In this document: in pieces, positions 1-6,409 of the stretch | How positions within the stretch are numbered: the stretch's first letter is position 1 | Layout: every line of letters starts with the position of its first letter | Virus record (IMG/VR): IMGVR_UViG_3300010885_011530 | Coordinates: 1 to 20,819 of that record | Length of the DNA: 20,819 bases | Origin: a virus | Direction: 5' to 3' (one strand) | Position numbers and translations under genes: made by a program | Notes under the pieces: model-generated | Told to the model about the DNA's origin: nothing | What the model saw: the letters and a program-made list of their open reading frames with translations, nothing else | The model's database searches: none

Positions 1-91
1 CACACTGATTGAATGCAGTGTAGATGCCAACCTCACCCACAGTCTCTAATGGTTGAAAAGGAACCACAGTAAACAGTACCAAGGACCACAT
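1..91 (-). CDS. Hypothetical protein, N-terminal part (runs off left edge)
   Basis: An open frame starts with ATG at 91-89, inside a TAATG junction with the stop codon of the preceding gene, and stays open for 30 codons to the window edge. It begins MWSLVLFTVVPFQ, a hydrophobic start, followed by a more polar stretch with E and G residues. The TAATG coupling and the uninterrupted frame are the evidence; no family is recognised. The hydrophobic N-terminus could be a short membrane segment or buried strand, which cannot be decided from 30 residues. Confidence 0.6.
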   Translation of the reverse strand, partial: MWSLVLFTVVPFQPLETVGEVGIYTAFNQC

Positions 92-486
92 TATTCATAC
101 TCCTCATCATAAGCAGGGTCAGTCTCGATTATCACATGGCCAAACTCAAGTTGACCGCCTTGTGAGCCAGTGTTAAACGGCTCGGTGAATTCCAGGATGG
201 CACCTAAGTCTAATAGATTGTCGTACTTGTTTGCACGGATATCTTCCACACGTATGCAACCAATCAAGCCAGCATCTACTGAATATGTATGACCGTATTG
301 ATCATAGTATTCCCCGTCGCCGTATGCAGTGCCGTAGGTGGCAAATCTGCGTCCATCGGGCAGTGCAAACTCACCATCGATGCACTTGTGGCCTTGGATG
401 GTGATTGCACAAAACTCTTTCCACTCGTCATCAGTCATGACGTAGCACAAGTCACCAATGTAGTATTTTCCTGCGGGCATTGTCAT
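91..486 (-). CDS. Conserved phage hypothetical protein (PAGKYYIGDLCYV start)
   Basis: A 131-residue acidic protein starting MTMPAGKYYIGDLCYVM. The open frame extends 12 codons further upstream, but ATG at 486 is preferred because GGGAG lies about 5 nt upstream and the gene then begins just after the stop of the neighbour at 489. The N-terminal pattern of a glycine-containing strand followed by GD-CYV and a W-x-x-F segment is, from memory, typical of small beta-rich phage and bacterial proteins of unknown function. The C-terminus (DPAYDEEYE) is strongly acidic. It is coupled by TAATG to the partial gene downstream. No catalytic motif is visible and the function is unknown. Confidence 0.8.
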   Translation of the reverse strand: MTMPAGKYYIGDLCYVMTDDEWKEFCAITIQGHKCIDGEFALPDGRRFATYGTAYGDGEYYDQYGHTYSVDAGLIGCIRVEDIRANKYDNLLDLGAILEFTEPFNTGSQGGQLEFGHVIIETDPAYDEEYE

Positions 487-488
487 AT

Positions 489-773
489 TTACTCCCAAGT
501 CCGGTGACGTTCGGCCACCCATTCCTGACCATCATATTCCTCAACGTACCAGTTGACATCATCGGGAATCTCCACAATCTTCAACTTAGAAAATCTGGTG
601 TTGGCCTCGGTGCCCATGAGCTCAACCACAGCAATCAAGTGCTCATCGTCTCTTGGAATATCGTGGCTGTGAAGATCGGGATCTAAAACTCCAGACAGTT
701 CTCGGTATTTACTTTTAGCCGCGGCACTGATGCCAAAGTCACCGTAGCATGTATTGATCACAACTTTAGTCAT
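489..773 (-). CDS. Conserved phage hypothetical protein (MTKVVINTCYGDFG)
   Basis: A 94-residue protein beginning MTKVVINTCYGDFGISAAA and ending in an acidic, Trp-rich region (YVEEYDGQEWVAERHRTW). From memory this is a frequent small protein of phages and some bacteria, with a conserved CYGGFG-like start, a central IPRDD segment and a KLKIVEIPDDVNW segment; its function is unknown. Its ATG lies within the TAATG stop/start junction of the upstream gene, and AAAGG sits about 10 nt upstream. It belongs to the short minus-strand operon read from the promoter near 1175-1203. Confidence 0.85.
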   Translation of the reverse strand: MTKVVINTCYGDFGISAAAKSKYRELSGVLDPDLHSHDIPRDDEHLIAVVELMGTEANTRFSKLKIVEIPDDVNWYVEEYDGQEWVAERHRTWE

Positions 774-1144
774 TATGCTGCCTTTCTAAAATAACCATAG
801 GGCAAGCCCTGAGTGAAACAAAAATAGTCGGCGTCGCCATTGGCGTGTTCAGCATCCATTAACCAGGTAATCACACGTTCACGGTCAGCGCCAGTGTGCA
901 TGAGACTGGTCACACGATCTTCAAACTTCACAATCGCTTCAGCTTCGGCTGTCTTGCGGTCAGCCTCTTCACGTTCGATAACAGAACCAAGACTTGCAAA
1001 CTCCTGTTCAAAGTCCGCAAGGGTCCAAGTGCTGGTGTCAACACCGCGGGGACGATAACCATAAGCGTCCTTGTACATGTCCCAATAAGTGCATTGGGCT
1101 TGCTCGAGAGCAGTCATTTCTTCCCAACTTTTGAACTGTTCCAT
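773..1144 (-). CDS. Conserved phage hypothetical protein (YWDMYKDAYGYRPRG)
   Basis: A 123-residue protein with an N-terminal YWDMYKDAYGYRPRGVDTS segment, a central acidic/basic helix (EREEADRKTAEAEAIVKFED) that could be coiled, and a C-terminal aromatic tail ending in LPYGYF. This architecture is common among small conserved proteins of T4-like phages, with no assigned function. The start is set by AAGGAG with 6-nt spacing. It is the first gene behind the strong sigma70-like promoter at 1175-1203 and is coupled by TAATG to the next gene. Confidence 0.85.
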   Translation of the reverse strand: MEQFKSWEEMTALEQAQCTYWDMYKDAYGYRPRGVDTSTWTLADFEQEFASLGSVIEREEADRKTAEAEAIVKFEDRVTSLMHTGADRERVITWLMDAEHANGDADYFCFTQGLPYGYFRKAA

Positions 1145-1174
1145 TGCTGACTCCTTGTTGCGTTGTATGTGTAT

Positions 1175-1203
1175 ATTATAGCAAAACGGCGATTATTGGT
1201 CAA
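1175..1203 (-). promoter_or_regulatory. Sigma70-type promoter with extended -10
   Basis: On the minus strand TTGACC (1203-1198) is followed by exactly 17 bp and then TATAAT (1180-1175), with TGC directly before the -10 box (extended -10). Start of transcription is expected near 1168, giving a leader of about 24 nt with AAGGAG before the ATG at 1144. The -35 box overlaps the TGA stop codon of the GIY-YIG gene. A near-copy lies at 1536-1564. The match suggests recognition by unmodified host RNA polymerase, that is, early transcription. Confidence 0.8.
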
Positions 1204-1212
1204 CCGTTTTGC
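1181..1212. repeat. 9-bp perfect inverted repeat around the promoter
   Basis: GCAAAACGG (1181-1189) and CCGTTTTGC (1204-1212) are perfect reverse complements separated by 14 bp. One arm abuts the -10 box and the other lies just upstream of the -35 box, so the symmetry brackets the promoter. The right arm is also the last codons of the GIY-YIG gene. It could be an operator for a dimeric repressor, or an RNA hairpin at the 3' end of the upstream transcript; no T-run follows, so a classical terminator is unlikely. Confidence 0.5.
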
Positions 1213-1529
1213 TTGACGCGGACGTCAGTGTTCAAAGCGGGGGTATACATTCGTATTAACTCACGCTCTAACTTGTGTGCAACATCTTTGCCACGCACCG
1301 TGTCCACGATCGCATAGTTTACAGCGGCTTCGCCTGCGGCACGAATTGCTTCGTACAGGTTCCAGCTTTTGTCTTCTGTGCGGGCGCGATAGATGTGCTT
1401 GTTTACACGGCTACGAATAGACATGTTTATTGTGCGCTGAGTTTTAGCGGTAATACCAATGTAGTACTCCAATCCAATTTGGATCATGTACACAATGTGG
1501 GTTCGATCAGTACGTTTCTTTCTTATCAT
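1200..1529 (-). CDS. GIY-YIG nuclease domain protein
   Basis: A 109-residue protein made of essentially one GIY-YIG domain. The two signature strands are V13-Y14-M15 and Y23-I24-G25; basic residues R39/R41 and H45 follow at the expected distance, the acidic metal ligand is E88 or E90 (KLERELI), and the domain ends with the usual P-x-L-N (N100). Such nucleases cut DNA; in phages, free-standing ones act as homing endonucleases or in host-DNA degradation. No DNA-binding C-terminal extension is present, so specificity is unclear. ATG at 1529 falls where transcription from the adjacent promoter should start, so the message may be leaderless. It is the only gene between the two copies of the promoter. 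Confidence 0.85.
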   Translation of the reverse strand: MIRKKRTDRTHIVYMIQIGLEYYIGITAKTQRTINMSIRSRVNKHIYRARTEDKSWNLYEAIRAAGEAAVNYAIVDTVRGKDVAHKLERELIRMYTPALNTDVRVKQNG

Positions 1530-1535
1530 GTGTGT

Positions 1536-1564
1536 ATTATAGCATTTCGAGCATATTCGGTCAA
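1536..1564 (-). promoter_or_regulatory. Sigma70-type promoter, near-copy of the one at 1175-1203
   Basis: TTGACC (1564-1559), a 17-bp spacer, and TATAAT (1541-1536) with a preceding TGC. It shares the CGGTTGACC core, the spacing, the TGCTATAATA element and the CACA downstream tail with the promoter 360 bp away. The expected start point coincides with the ATG of the GIY-YIG gene at 1529. The -35 box lies inside a short palindrome at 1556-1569 (TTCGGT-CA-ACCGAA on the plus strand). Confidence 0.8.
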
Positions 1565-1568
1565 CCGA

Positions 1569-1596
1569 AAAGTAGTACTACAAAAGTACTACCTTT
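1569..1596. repeat. Stem-loop in divergent intergenic region
   Basis: GTAGTACT (1572-1579) and AGTACTAC (1585-1592) form a perfect 8-bp stem with a 5-nt loop. It extends by three A-T pairs (AAA 1569-1571 with TTT 1594-1596) across one bulged C. Read on the minus strand, the stem is followed by a short T-rich stretch. It sits between the minus-strand promoter of the GIY-YIG gene and the start of the plus-strand gene, so it could be an operator or a weak bidirectional terminator. Confidence 0.5.
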
Positions 1597-1603
1597 TGAC
1601 TGT

Positions 1604-1611
1604 TGTAAATA
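1604..1611 (+). promoter_or_regulatory. Possible T4-type late promoter (TGTAAATA)
   Basis: TGTAAATA differs at one position from the T4 late-promoter -10 box TATAAATA. The string TAAATAC is followed by three bases and then ATG at 1616, the same arrangement as at 10372-10378 upstream of the radical SAM gene. There is no Shine-Dalgarno sequence before the ATG, so the transcript would be nearly leaderless. Late transcription of the only plus-strand gene would fit, but one octamer is weak evidence. Confidence 0.35.
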
Positions 1612-1615
1612 CGCT

Positions 1616-2551
1616 ATGGATTACAGTGTTTTATTTGCCCAATCGTTGACCAATAAAGACGTGTCATTTACCCCTGTTTACCACTGCTTTGAAAGTGCCC
1701 GCTTGCCACACACAGGTTGGAATTTGCGCTTGCCTGATTTTGACACAGACATCTTGTTGTTGCATTTTCAGGACTTGATAAACATGCGTAATGGCCGTGT
1801 GCTGGAACTCGAACAAGTTGAACAGCGTTATGGATCTCGTGCTGATCGTGTGATTGTAACGTACTGGAATCACGGGCTAGATCAAGTATACTCAGGTCCT
1901 GTTCGACTGGTTGAATTCAGCAATCACAACTATGATCTTGTGAATCAGTTGTATCAACGTTGGCCGGAATGGCAACACATTGTTGGTCAACCTCGAACAC
2001 AAGCATGGCAGTGTTTGAATGGACGCATGTGTGATCACAGAAACAGAGTTGTGCAAATGTTACAAGGCTGGTCGGGTGGTGTGTTGAGTCATCACAATCG
2101 CATACGCTTGCCCAACTACGACTACACCCAATACACCTACAACAATGTTGACAACTTTATCAACTTGGCGTATGTGTATGGTGATTGTGCCGTGAACATT
2201 GTGACCGAAACAGAATATGCCACTACACCAGGAATCATATCAGAGAAAACTTTGTTGGCCATGGCTGCTGAACAAATACCTATCCTAATTGGGCATCAGG
2301 GCATTGTCAAGCACTGTGAAGAACTGGGGTTTGATATGTTCACAGACTTGGTGGATACAAGTTATGACAGCATGCCCAATGATATTCGTGCTGAACAAGC
2401 TATACTACTAAATCAAGACTTGATACAGGGACGCATAGACTTAGCACCATACTGTGAAAGACTACGTGCTCAACGTGAATTTTTACTAGACGACTACCCC
2501 AACATGATGGAAATGCGATTCCAGCGTGATATCAATAACTTAAACTTGTGA
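1616..2551 (+). CDS. Putative glycosyltransferase, SEKT/LGFDxF family
   Basis: The only plus-strand gene. ATG at 1616 (MDYSVLFAQSL, 311 residues) is preferred over the upstream in-frame ATG at 1532, because the extra 28 codons would run through the promoter and stem-loop region. The C-terminal half contains ISEKTLLAMAAEQIPILIG, then LGFDMF, a D-x-x-YD segment and PNDIRAE. This resembles the sugar-nucleotide-binding half of fucosyltransferase/exostosin-like GT-B enzymes common in T4-like environmental phages. A paralogue with the same motif order is encoded on the other strand at 14985-15998. The middle part has a W-x-C-L-N-G-R...R strand-turn like the start of the second Rossmann domain. Acceptor and donor are unknown. 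The last 20 bp overlap tail-to-tail with the next minus-strand gene. Confidence 0.6.
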   Translation: MDYSVLFAQSLTNKDVSFTPVYHCFESARLPHTGWNLRLPDFDTDILLLHFQDLINMRNGRVLELEQVEQRYGSRADRVIVTYWNHGLDQVYSGPVRLVEFSNHNYDLVNQLYQRWPEWQHIVGQPRTQAWQCLNGRMCDHRNRVVQMLQGWSGGVLSHHNRIRLPNYDYTQYTYNNVDNFINLAYVYGDCAVNIVTETEYATTPGIISEKTLLAMAAEQIPILIGHQGIVKHCEELGFDMFTDLVDTSYDSMPNDIRAEQAILLNQDLIQGRIDLAPYCERLRAQREFLLDDYPNMMEMRFQRDINNLNL

Positions 2552-2891
2552 TAAATCTTTGCATGTCGCCATGCAACACTGCCATCATGGCTTCTTTGCT
2601 ACCAAACATCACCAGTTTGTTGAGTTTGCGATTGTTGACCATGTAGTATGGGCAAGTCATGCGACGATCCAATGCAATTAAATTCTTAGGAGTTAGAAGT
2701 TTTTCTGGCAATTCAAATGAATAACTGCTGAGTTCTAACAAGTTCTCAAACACATAGAAGCCTTCGTATGTGAGTCTTAACCCACCATCATCTCTAATGT
2801 TCTGCCACCATGTTATCATGGCCTCGTCCAACAAAGGAGCATTGGGATAACGTGTTATGAGTTCTTGAGTGAGTGAGAGTTTATTGAGCAT
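2532..2891 (-). CDS. Conserved phage hypothetical protein (LSLTQELITRYPNAP)
   Basis: A 119-residue protein with an alpha-helical N-terminus (LSLTQELITRYPNAPLLDEA), a W-W-x-N-I-R segment, a GLRLTYEGFYVF strand-helix and a C-terminal FGSKEAMMAVLHGD element. The pattern is familiar as a conserved unknown of T4-like environmental phages. No catalytic residues stand out; the GLRLT-x-x-G-F segment is winged-helix-like, so a small nucleic-acid-binding role is possible but unproven. Its 3' end overlaps the plus-strand gene by 20 bp and its 5' end overlaps the next gene by 11 bp. Confidence 0.8.
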   Translation of the reverse strand: MLNKLSLTQELITRYPNAPLLDEAMITWWQNIRDDGGLRLTYEGFYVFENLLELSSYSFELPEKLLTPKNLIALDRRMTCPYYMVNNRKLNKLVMFGSKEAMMAVLHGDMQRFITSLSY

Positions 2892-3177
2892 TGGGATAGA
2901 TCTTATCCCCTTGCGTTAACAGCACAACTGAGAACTTGTCTGTCTTGAATTGTGTGTTGAGTTTGCGAGCCAAGTTGATAGCATGTCCGGGGTTGGAAAA
3001 TGATACTTTTTTGTACTTGGGACCAGGAAACTGTGTAAGCAAGTTGCTGGTCTTTAGATTGATAGGCTTTGAGTCAAAAAATACAGCCCACACACCTTCG
3101 CTAGCCAGTACTTGTTCTGTCTTGTAGGTTTGTTTGTTGGTGTGCTCGATCAGCACTGTTGGCTTTGGTCTTGACAT
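2881..3177 (-). CDS. Conserved phage hypothetical protein (basic, SNPGHAINLARKLN)
   Basis: A 98-residue basic protein. The open frame begins four codons earlier (ATG at 3189), but ATG at 3177 (MSRPKPTVLIE) is preferred because GGAG lies 6 nt upstream of it. Visible features are an N-terminal PTVLIEHTNK strand, a GVWAVFFDSKPINLK segment, then PKYKKVSFSNPGHAINLARKLN and a VVLLTQGDKIYP end. It is recognised from memory as a common small protein of marine T4-like phages without assigned function. Lys-rich composition suggests nucleic-acid contact. A possible late promoter lies directly upstream. Confidence 0.8.
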   Translation of the reverse strand: MSRPKPTVLIEHTNKQTYKTEQVLASEGVWAVFFDSKPINLKTSNLLTQFPGPKYKKVSFSNPGHAINLARKLNTQFKTDKFSVVLLTQGDKIYPNAQ

Positions 3178-3192
3178 ATTAAACTCCATGTT

Positions 3193-3200
3193 TATTTATG
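3193..3200 (-). promoter_or_regulatory. Possible T4-type late promoter (CATAAATA)
   Basis: CATAAATA matches the T4 late -10 box TATAAATA at seven of eight positions and lies in the short gap between the genes at 3208-3420 and 2881-3177. The expected start point would leave a short leader carrying GGAG before the ATG at 3177, which fits the chosen start. Confidence 0.4.
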
Positions 3201-3207
3201 CCAATAA

Positions 3208-3420
3208 CTATGCAGATTTAAAACTACCTCCAGTAATCTGCACTTCTACTACTTCTGCACCACGTGCTTGTTGAGTTCGTATTTGTTCCAATGTAATCAA
3301 CAGTTTAGTGATGTCTGCATGTAAGTCTTTGGCATCACGCATGGGCATGGTGAAGTCTTTTTGCCCACGTGCTTCGTGTGCTTTGACCGAATCCACAAAC
3401 CGATGTATGTGTAGACTCAT
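3208..3420 (-). CDS. Conserved small phage protein (MSLHIHRFVDSVK)
   Basis: A 70-residue protein: MSLHIHRFVDSVKAHEARG, then MPMRDAKDLHADITKLLITLEQIR, then a C-terminal strand EVVEVQITGGSF. Mostly helical by composition with a terminal beta strand; recognised as a frequent small unknown of T4-like phages. The start codon overlaps the stop of the MazG-like gene (ATGA), so translation is coupled. No function is known. Confidence 0.8.
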   Translation of the reverse strand: MSLHIHRFVDSVKAHEARGQKDFTMPMRDAKDLHADITKLLITLEQIRTQQARGAEVVEVQITGGSFKSA

Positions 3421-3776
3421 TTTGTCAAGAATGGCACCATGTTGGGTGCAGTCCAGCCCACAGGTTTCAACACCTTGCCATCTTCACGCTTGCGCACCTT
3501 GCCTGTTTCTCTGTCAATCTTAGCAAAGTTAGTGCTCATGACTTCTTTCCATGCACCTTCTGCATCAAAGCCTGCTGAATGAATAGCACCTATGGTGACA
3601 ACTAGAATGTCGATTAGTGCATCCAGTTCTGCTTCCATGTCGTGTGCTTCTTGCAGTTCACGGAATTCTTCTTCAATCAAATTTTTGTACATGTCGTATT
3701 GAGATTCATTCATTGCATCCACTGACTGGTCGCATGCTCGCATGAATTTTTCTTGGTCACGAAAGGGATTTGTCAC
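3417..3776 (-). CDS. MazG-like nucleotide pyrophosphohydrolase
   Basis: A 119-residue all-alpha protein of the MazG/HisE superfamily. The metal-binding pattern is visible as E35-E36-E37-x-x-E40 followed by DALID (D52, D56) and the helix ILVVTIGAIHSAG; a conserved NFAKID-x-x-TGKV element follows. Members hydrolyse non-canonical or regulatory (d)NTPs to monophosphates; phage versions are thought to clean nucleotide pools or alter host signalling. The start is GTG at 3776, supported by AGGAGG with about 7-nt spacing and by the N-terminal length. It overlaps the upstream gene by 20 bp and is coupled by ATGA to the next. Confidence 0.8.
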   Translation of the reverse strand: MTNPFRDQEKFMRACDQSVDAMNESQYDMYKNLIEEEFRELQEAHDMEAELDALIDILVVTIGAIHSAGFDAEGAWKEVMSTNFAKIDRETGKVRKREDGKVLKPVGWTAPNMVPFLTK

Positions 3777-4206
3777 GTGCTGCCTCCTGGGTATGAAATG
3801 GACCTTGATATTGATAACGTTCTAACACAATCAGCTTGGGGTTGCGCAATAACTTCCATGCTCGATGTTGTTTCACAGCATACCAGCCTGCGGCATACCA
3901 TGACTTTGATTTGCGTTCTTTTGTGAACAATGGTAGTCGATGTTTGACATCCCACATGGGGTTGAATGCTCTGCATCCTGTTTCAAATCCATGCACTTGA
4001 TCTGGTGCCGGCTTTGTGGTCTTTTCAGGTGGCACAAACTCAATGTCTACTTTTTTGCGTACCATGGGAATGGTCTTGAATTTGCCCACTTGGTCGTTGA
4101 TACGCACAGTGTAGCCATCACCTTCAGCTTCTACTACACCAACCTTGCGATTGTCTTGTTTCAAGATCCAATACTTTTTATCCACTATGGGTTTTGCTTC
4201 GATCAT
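3757..4206 (-). CDS. Conserved phage hypothetical protein (WDVKHRLPLFTK)
   Basis: A 149-residue basic protein. The N-terminus (IVDKKYWILKQDNRKVG) reads as a small beta domain, followed by GYTVRINDQVGKFKTI, a Pro/Lys linker, VHGFETGCRAFNPMWDVKHR, KSKSWYAAGWY and KLIVLERYQYQGPF near the end. This string of motifs is typical of a conserved T4-like environmental phage protein with no assigned role. The start is supported by AAAGGAG with 7-nt spacing; the gene lies partly inside the end of the nuclease gene (29 bp overlap). Confidence 0.85.
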   Translation of the reverse strand: MIEAKPIVDKKYWILKQDNRKVGVVEAEGDGYTVRINDQVGKFKTIPMVRKKVDIEFVPPEKTTKPAPDQVHGFETGCRAFNPMWDVKHRLPLFTKERKSKSWYAAGWYAVKQHRAWKLLRNPKLIVLERYQYQGPFHTQEAARDKSLS

Positions 4207-5236
4207 CCAACACTCCTTTGTATGTTTCGTTCAACCAGCGACCAATGGCATCTGCATAGTCGCTGAGTTTGGTAAGTTCGTATTTGCCACAAAATCGTAA
4301 AAAGTGCGCACCTACCATGCCCACGTCCTTGTGGCTAATCTGCTCACGTATGGCTTCATCTACAACAGCTTTGATTGCATCGGGTTGTGCAGTAAGATCA
4401 ATCAAGGTACGATTACGTTCATAATCTTCCAGCACCTTGCGTTCCGTTTGTTCATGATCTATCCAACGTTGCAACATCATGTTGTTCCAAGCATAACCAC
4501 GCCGATCACGATCTTCAAATGCTTCTGTGAGTCCCACTTGATTCTTTGTGCCCTTGACCCGCACACCTGGATATGCTGAGAACACATTGTCGCCGGGATC
4601 ACCACGCATGCACTTCAGGAACAACACCCATTGTTGGTAGTCCACAGGTGGCACAAAGTTGGCATCAGGTTTGCCAACCTTGATCTTAGAGTTGCTCTCA
4701 ATAGTAAATGCCAAGTTTTTGCCTTTTGCGTCTGTAACACCAGCAACACTGAACAAGTGATCGTTGATACCATTGTACAATTTTACATTAGGTGCAATCA
4801 ACTGCACAAAGTCAGAATCTGAACTAACAATAACGTGCTCGTCTTGGGGGTGTAATGCAATCCAACGTGCAATGATATCGTCTGCTTCTGCTGTGGCACA
4901 GCGAACAACACTACAGTTGGTTCGTGTAGACAAGTATTTAGTCAGCTCATCATACGTTTCCCAAAACAGTTTGTCTTCTTCTGCTTCTGACTCGCTCATT
5001 TGCCCACGTGCCACAGCACGATTGGCTTTATAGGGTCGGTAGTGATCCTTGCGCCAAGATCTACCTTCCAGTGCGAATACCACGTGATCAGCACCTAAAT
5101 CACGTGCTACTTTGTTTGCGCTCATCAGCGTGAGATGCAGTGCAAAACCCAATTTGGTCCATGTGTCAGCGGCACGATGTGCTTGATGCCGCGCACGGAA
5201 AAACATATTGCTAGTGTCAATTAGTAGATAGCGCAT
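4178..5236 (-). CDS. 5' nuclease of the T4 RNase H / FEN family
   Basis: A 352-residue metal-dependent 5'-3' exonuclease/flap endonuclease, expected to remove RNA primers during phage replication as T4 RNase H does. The acidic sites are all present: D7 in LLIDTSNMFFR, E117-A-D119-D120 (AEADDIIA), D140 and D142 (SSDSDFVQL), and D213/D216 in GDPGDN of the helix-3-turn region. The arch-region basic stretch RPYKANR is at residues 67-73. Length is slightly above T4 RNase H (305). The start overlaps the stop of the SGNH-like gene by 20 bp. Family assignment is secure; the in vivo substrate is inferred from the family. Confidence 0.92.
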   Translation of the reverse strand: MRYLLIDTSNMFFRARHQAHRAADTWTKLGFALHLTLMSANKVARDLGADHVVFALEGRSWRKDHYRPYKANRAVARGQMSESEAEEDKLFWETYDELTKYLSTRTNCSVVRCATAEADDIIARWIALHPQDEHVIVSSDSDFVQLIAPNVKLYNGINDHLFSVAGVTDAKGKNLAFTIESNSKIKVGKPDANFVPPVDYQQWVLFLKCMRGDPGDNVFSAYPGVRVKGTKNQVGLTEAFEDRDRRGYAWNNMMLQRWIDHEQTERKVLEDYERNRTLIDLTAQPDAIKAVVDEAIREQISHKDVGMVGAHFLRFCGKYELTKLSDYADAIGRWLNETYKGVLDDRSKTHSG

Positions 5237-5936
5237 GTGTGATTACCAAGTTGTGTTGTTTGATGTATTGTAACACATACTTGGCCCAAAAGCAATGGCC
5301 TTTGGCATCAAAATGGTACCATTTTGTGGGCACATGCCCGTTTTGTTGTAAAATGGCATTGTAAGAACCTTGTTTGTTGTAAGGTGTAATATAATTGTCT
5401 CCCCAATTATATTGATTTTGGACATCACTGAACGTACTATGTCCATTGTAAAACAAGTGAGGAATGTTCAAACTTTGCAATTCGGTGTGCAATGTCCAAA
5501 TCTTTTCATGACATTCCTGAGTTTTGATTGTCCAATCTACGTCAATCACAAACTGTCGGTATCGTTGTTGTAATGTTGCTGGAACCCAATCCGCGCCAGA
5601 TGCATTGACCTGATACCATGTGCCGTTGTGCAACCACTCTTCACGTTCCCAAGTGGTCCACTGTATGGCCATGAATGTGTTGCCTAATTTGTCAGAATTA
5701 TTAGCAATCCATTCTTTAGTGGTTCTGATGATGCGATCATTACTGCTGGCTGACTCTGCATCGCAATGCAAAACCATGCCAAGATCATGTGCCAAATGCG
5801 TACACCAACTGGCAGCCAAGTTTACAGGATGTGGGCGGCGATCTATTCCTGCACGTCCATCATCCACAGAAAACGCAGCAGGAATAACTGCTTCAGCGGC
5901 TGCTGTGTGGCTGCAACCGTTCACATACAATATCAT
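5217..5936 (-). CDS. SGNH-hydrolase-like protein
   Basis: A 239-residue protein with the block pattern of SGNH/GDSL hydrolases: NGCSHTAA at residues 6-13 (nucleophile-like S9), ASSNDRI near residue 85 (the block II/III Asn region), and a C-terminal YHFDAKGHCFWA with D-x-x-x-H spacing for the acid-base pair. Such enzymes act as esterases or deacetylases; small phage versions are unassigned and may trim acyl groups from surface glycans. It starts with ATGA coupling to the nucleotidyltransferase. A second, diverged SGNH-like gene is at 7661-8362. The fold is likely; activity is unproven. Confidence 0.65.
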   Translation of the reverse strand: MILYVNGCSHTAAAEAVIPAAFSVDDGRAGIDRRPHPVNLAASWCTHLAHDLGMVLHCDAESASSNDRIIRTTKEWIANNSDKLGNTFMAIQWTTWEREEWLHNGTWYQVNASGADWVPATLQQRYRQFVIDVDWTIKTQECHEKIWTLHTELQSLNIPHLFYNGHSTFSDVQNQYNWGDNYITPYNKQGSYNAILQQNGHVPTKWYHFDAKGHCFWAKYVLQYIKQHNLVITHALSTN

Positions 5937-6409
5937 GGAGTAGACAGTATTTTGTGACTCTCCGCTGCTACCACACGTCTGCGCAGGCTGCTGCTGGAGA
6001 ATGAGTGATCACGACCATTGAACACAATTTCAATGCCACGATCATAGCATTCGTCCCTGCCGGAGAAATTCTTCTCTTCGTATTCTACCCCCAGTATACG
6101 AACATCCAAGGGCAGGATCAACAACAGGTCCACCAAGTCTTGTTCAGTTTGATACACAACAACTTCATCCACATAACGACAAGCCGCAAGTTGAATCTGC
6201 CGTTCCACAATGCTTTGTATTGGCGAGTTTTTGGTTTCAGGTCTGTCAATAGTAGGGTCAGTTTGCAAGCCACAAATCAAATAGTCGCAATGATTTTTAG
6301 CCTCGCTCAGCATGGCAATATGACCTGCGTGTAGCATATCAAATGTGCTGAATGTGATGCCGATCTTTTTACCCTGGGCTTTGAGTTCTTTGATGTGATT
6401 GAATATCAT
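5933..6409 (-). CDS. TagD/RfaE-type nucleotidyltransferase
   Basis: A 158-residue protein with the cytidylyltransferase fold: IGITFSTFDMLHAGH at residues 16-30 with the nucleotide-binding H27-A-G-H30, a central DYLICGLQTDPTID strand, ERQIQLAACRYVDEVVVY, and a C-terminal SSSSLRRRV that corresponds to the ISST-x-LR motif. This is the pattern of glycerol-3-phosphate cytidylyltransferase and of the RfaE nucleotidyl domain, which activate a phosphorylated polyol or sugar. The substrate cannot be read from sequence. It sits next to an SGNH-like gene, in line with a role in glycan chemistry. Confidence 0.85.
   Translation of the reverse strand: MIFNHIKELKAQGKKIGITFSTFDMLHAGHIAMLSEAKNHCDYLICGLQTDPTIDRPETKNSPIQSIVERQIQLAACRYVDEVVVYQTEQDLVDLLLILPLDVRILGVEYEEKNFSGRDECYDRGIEIVFNGRDHSFSSSSLRRRVVAAESHKILSTP

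Noticed and set aside
1181-1212. Rho-independent terminator after the GIY-YIG gene
   Set aside because: The hairpin is not followed by a T-run on the minus strand, and its loop contains a -35 box; an operator fits better.
1532-1615. Upstream extension of the plus-strand gene to ATG at 1532
   Set aside because: The extra codons run through the minus-strand promoter and stem-loop; the residues are not family-like, and ATG at 1616 gives a sensible start.
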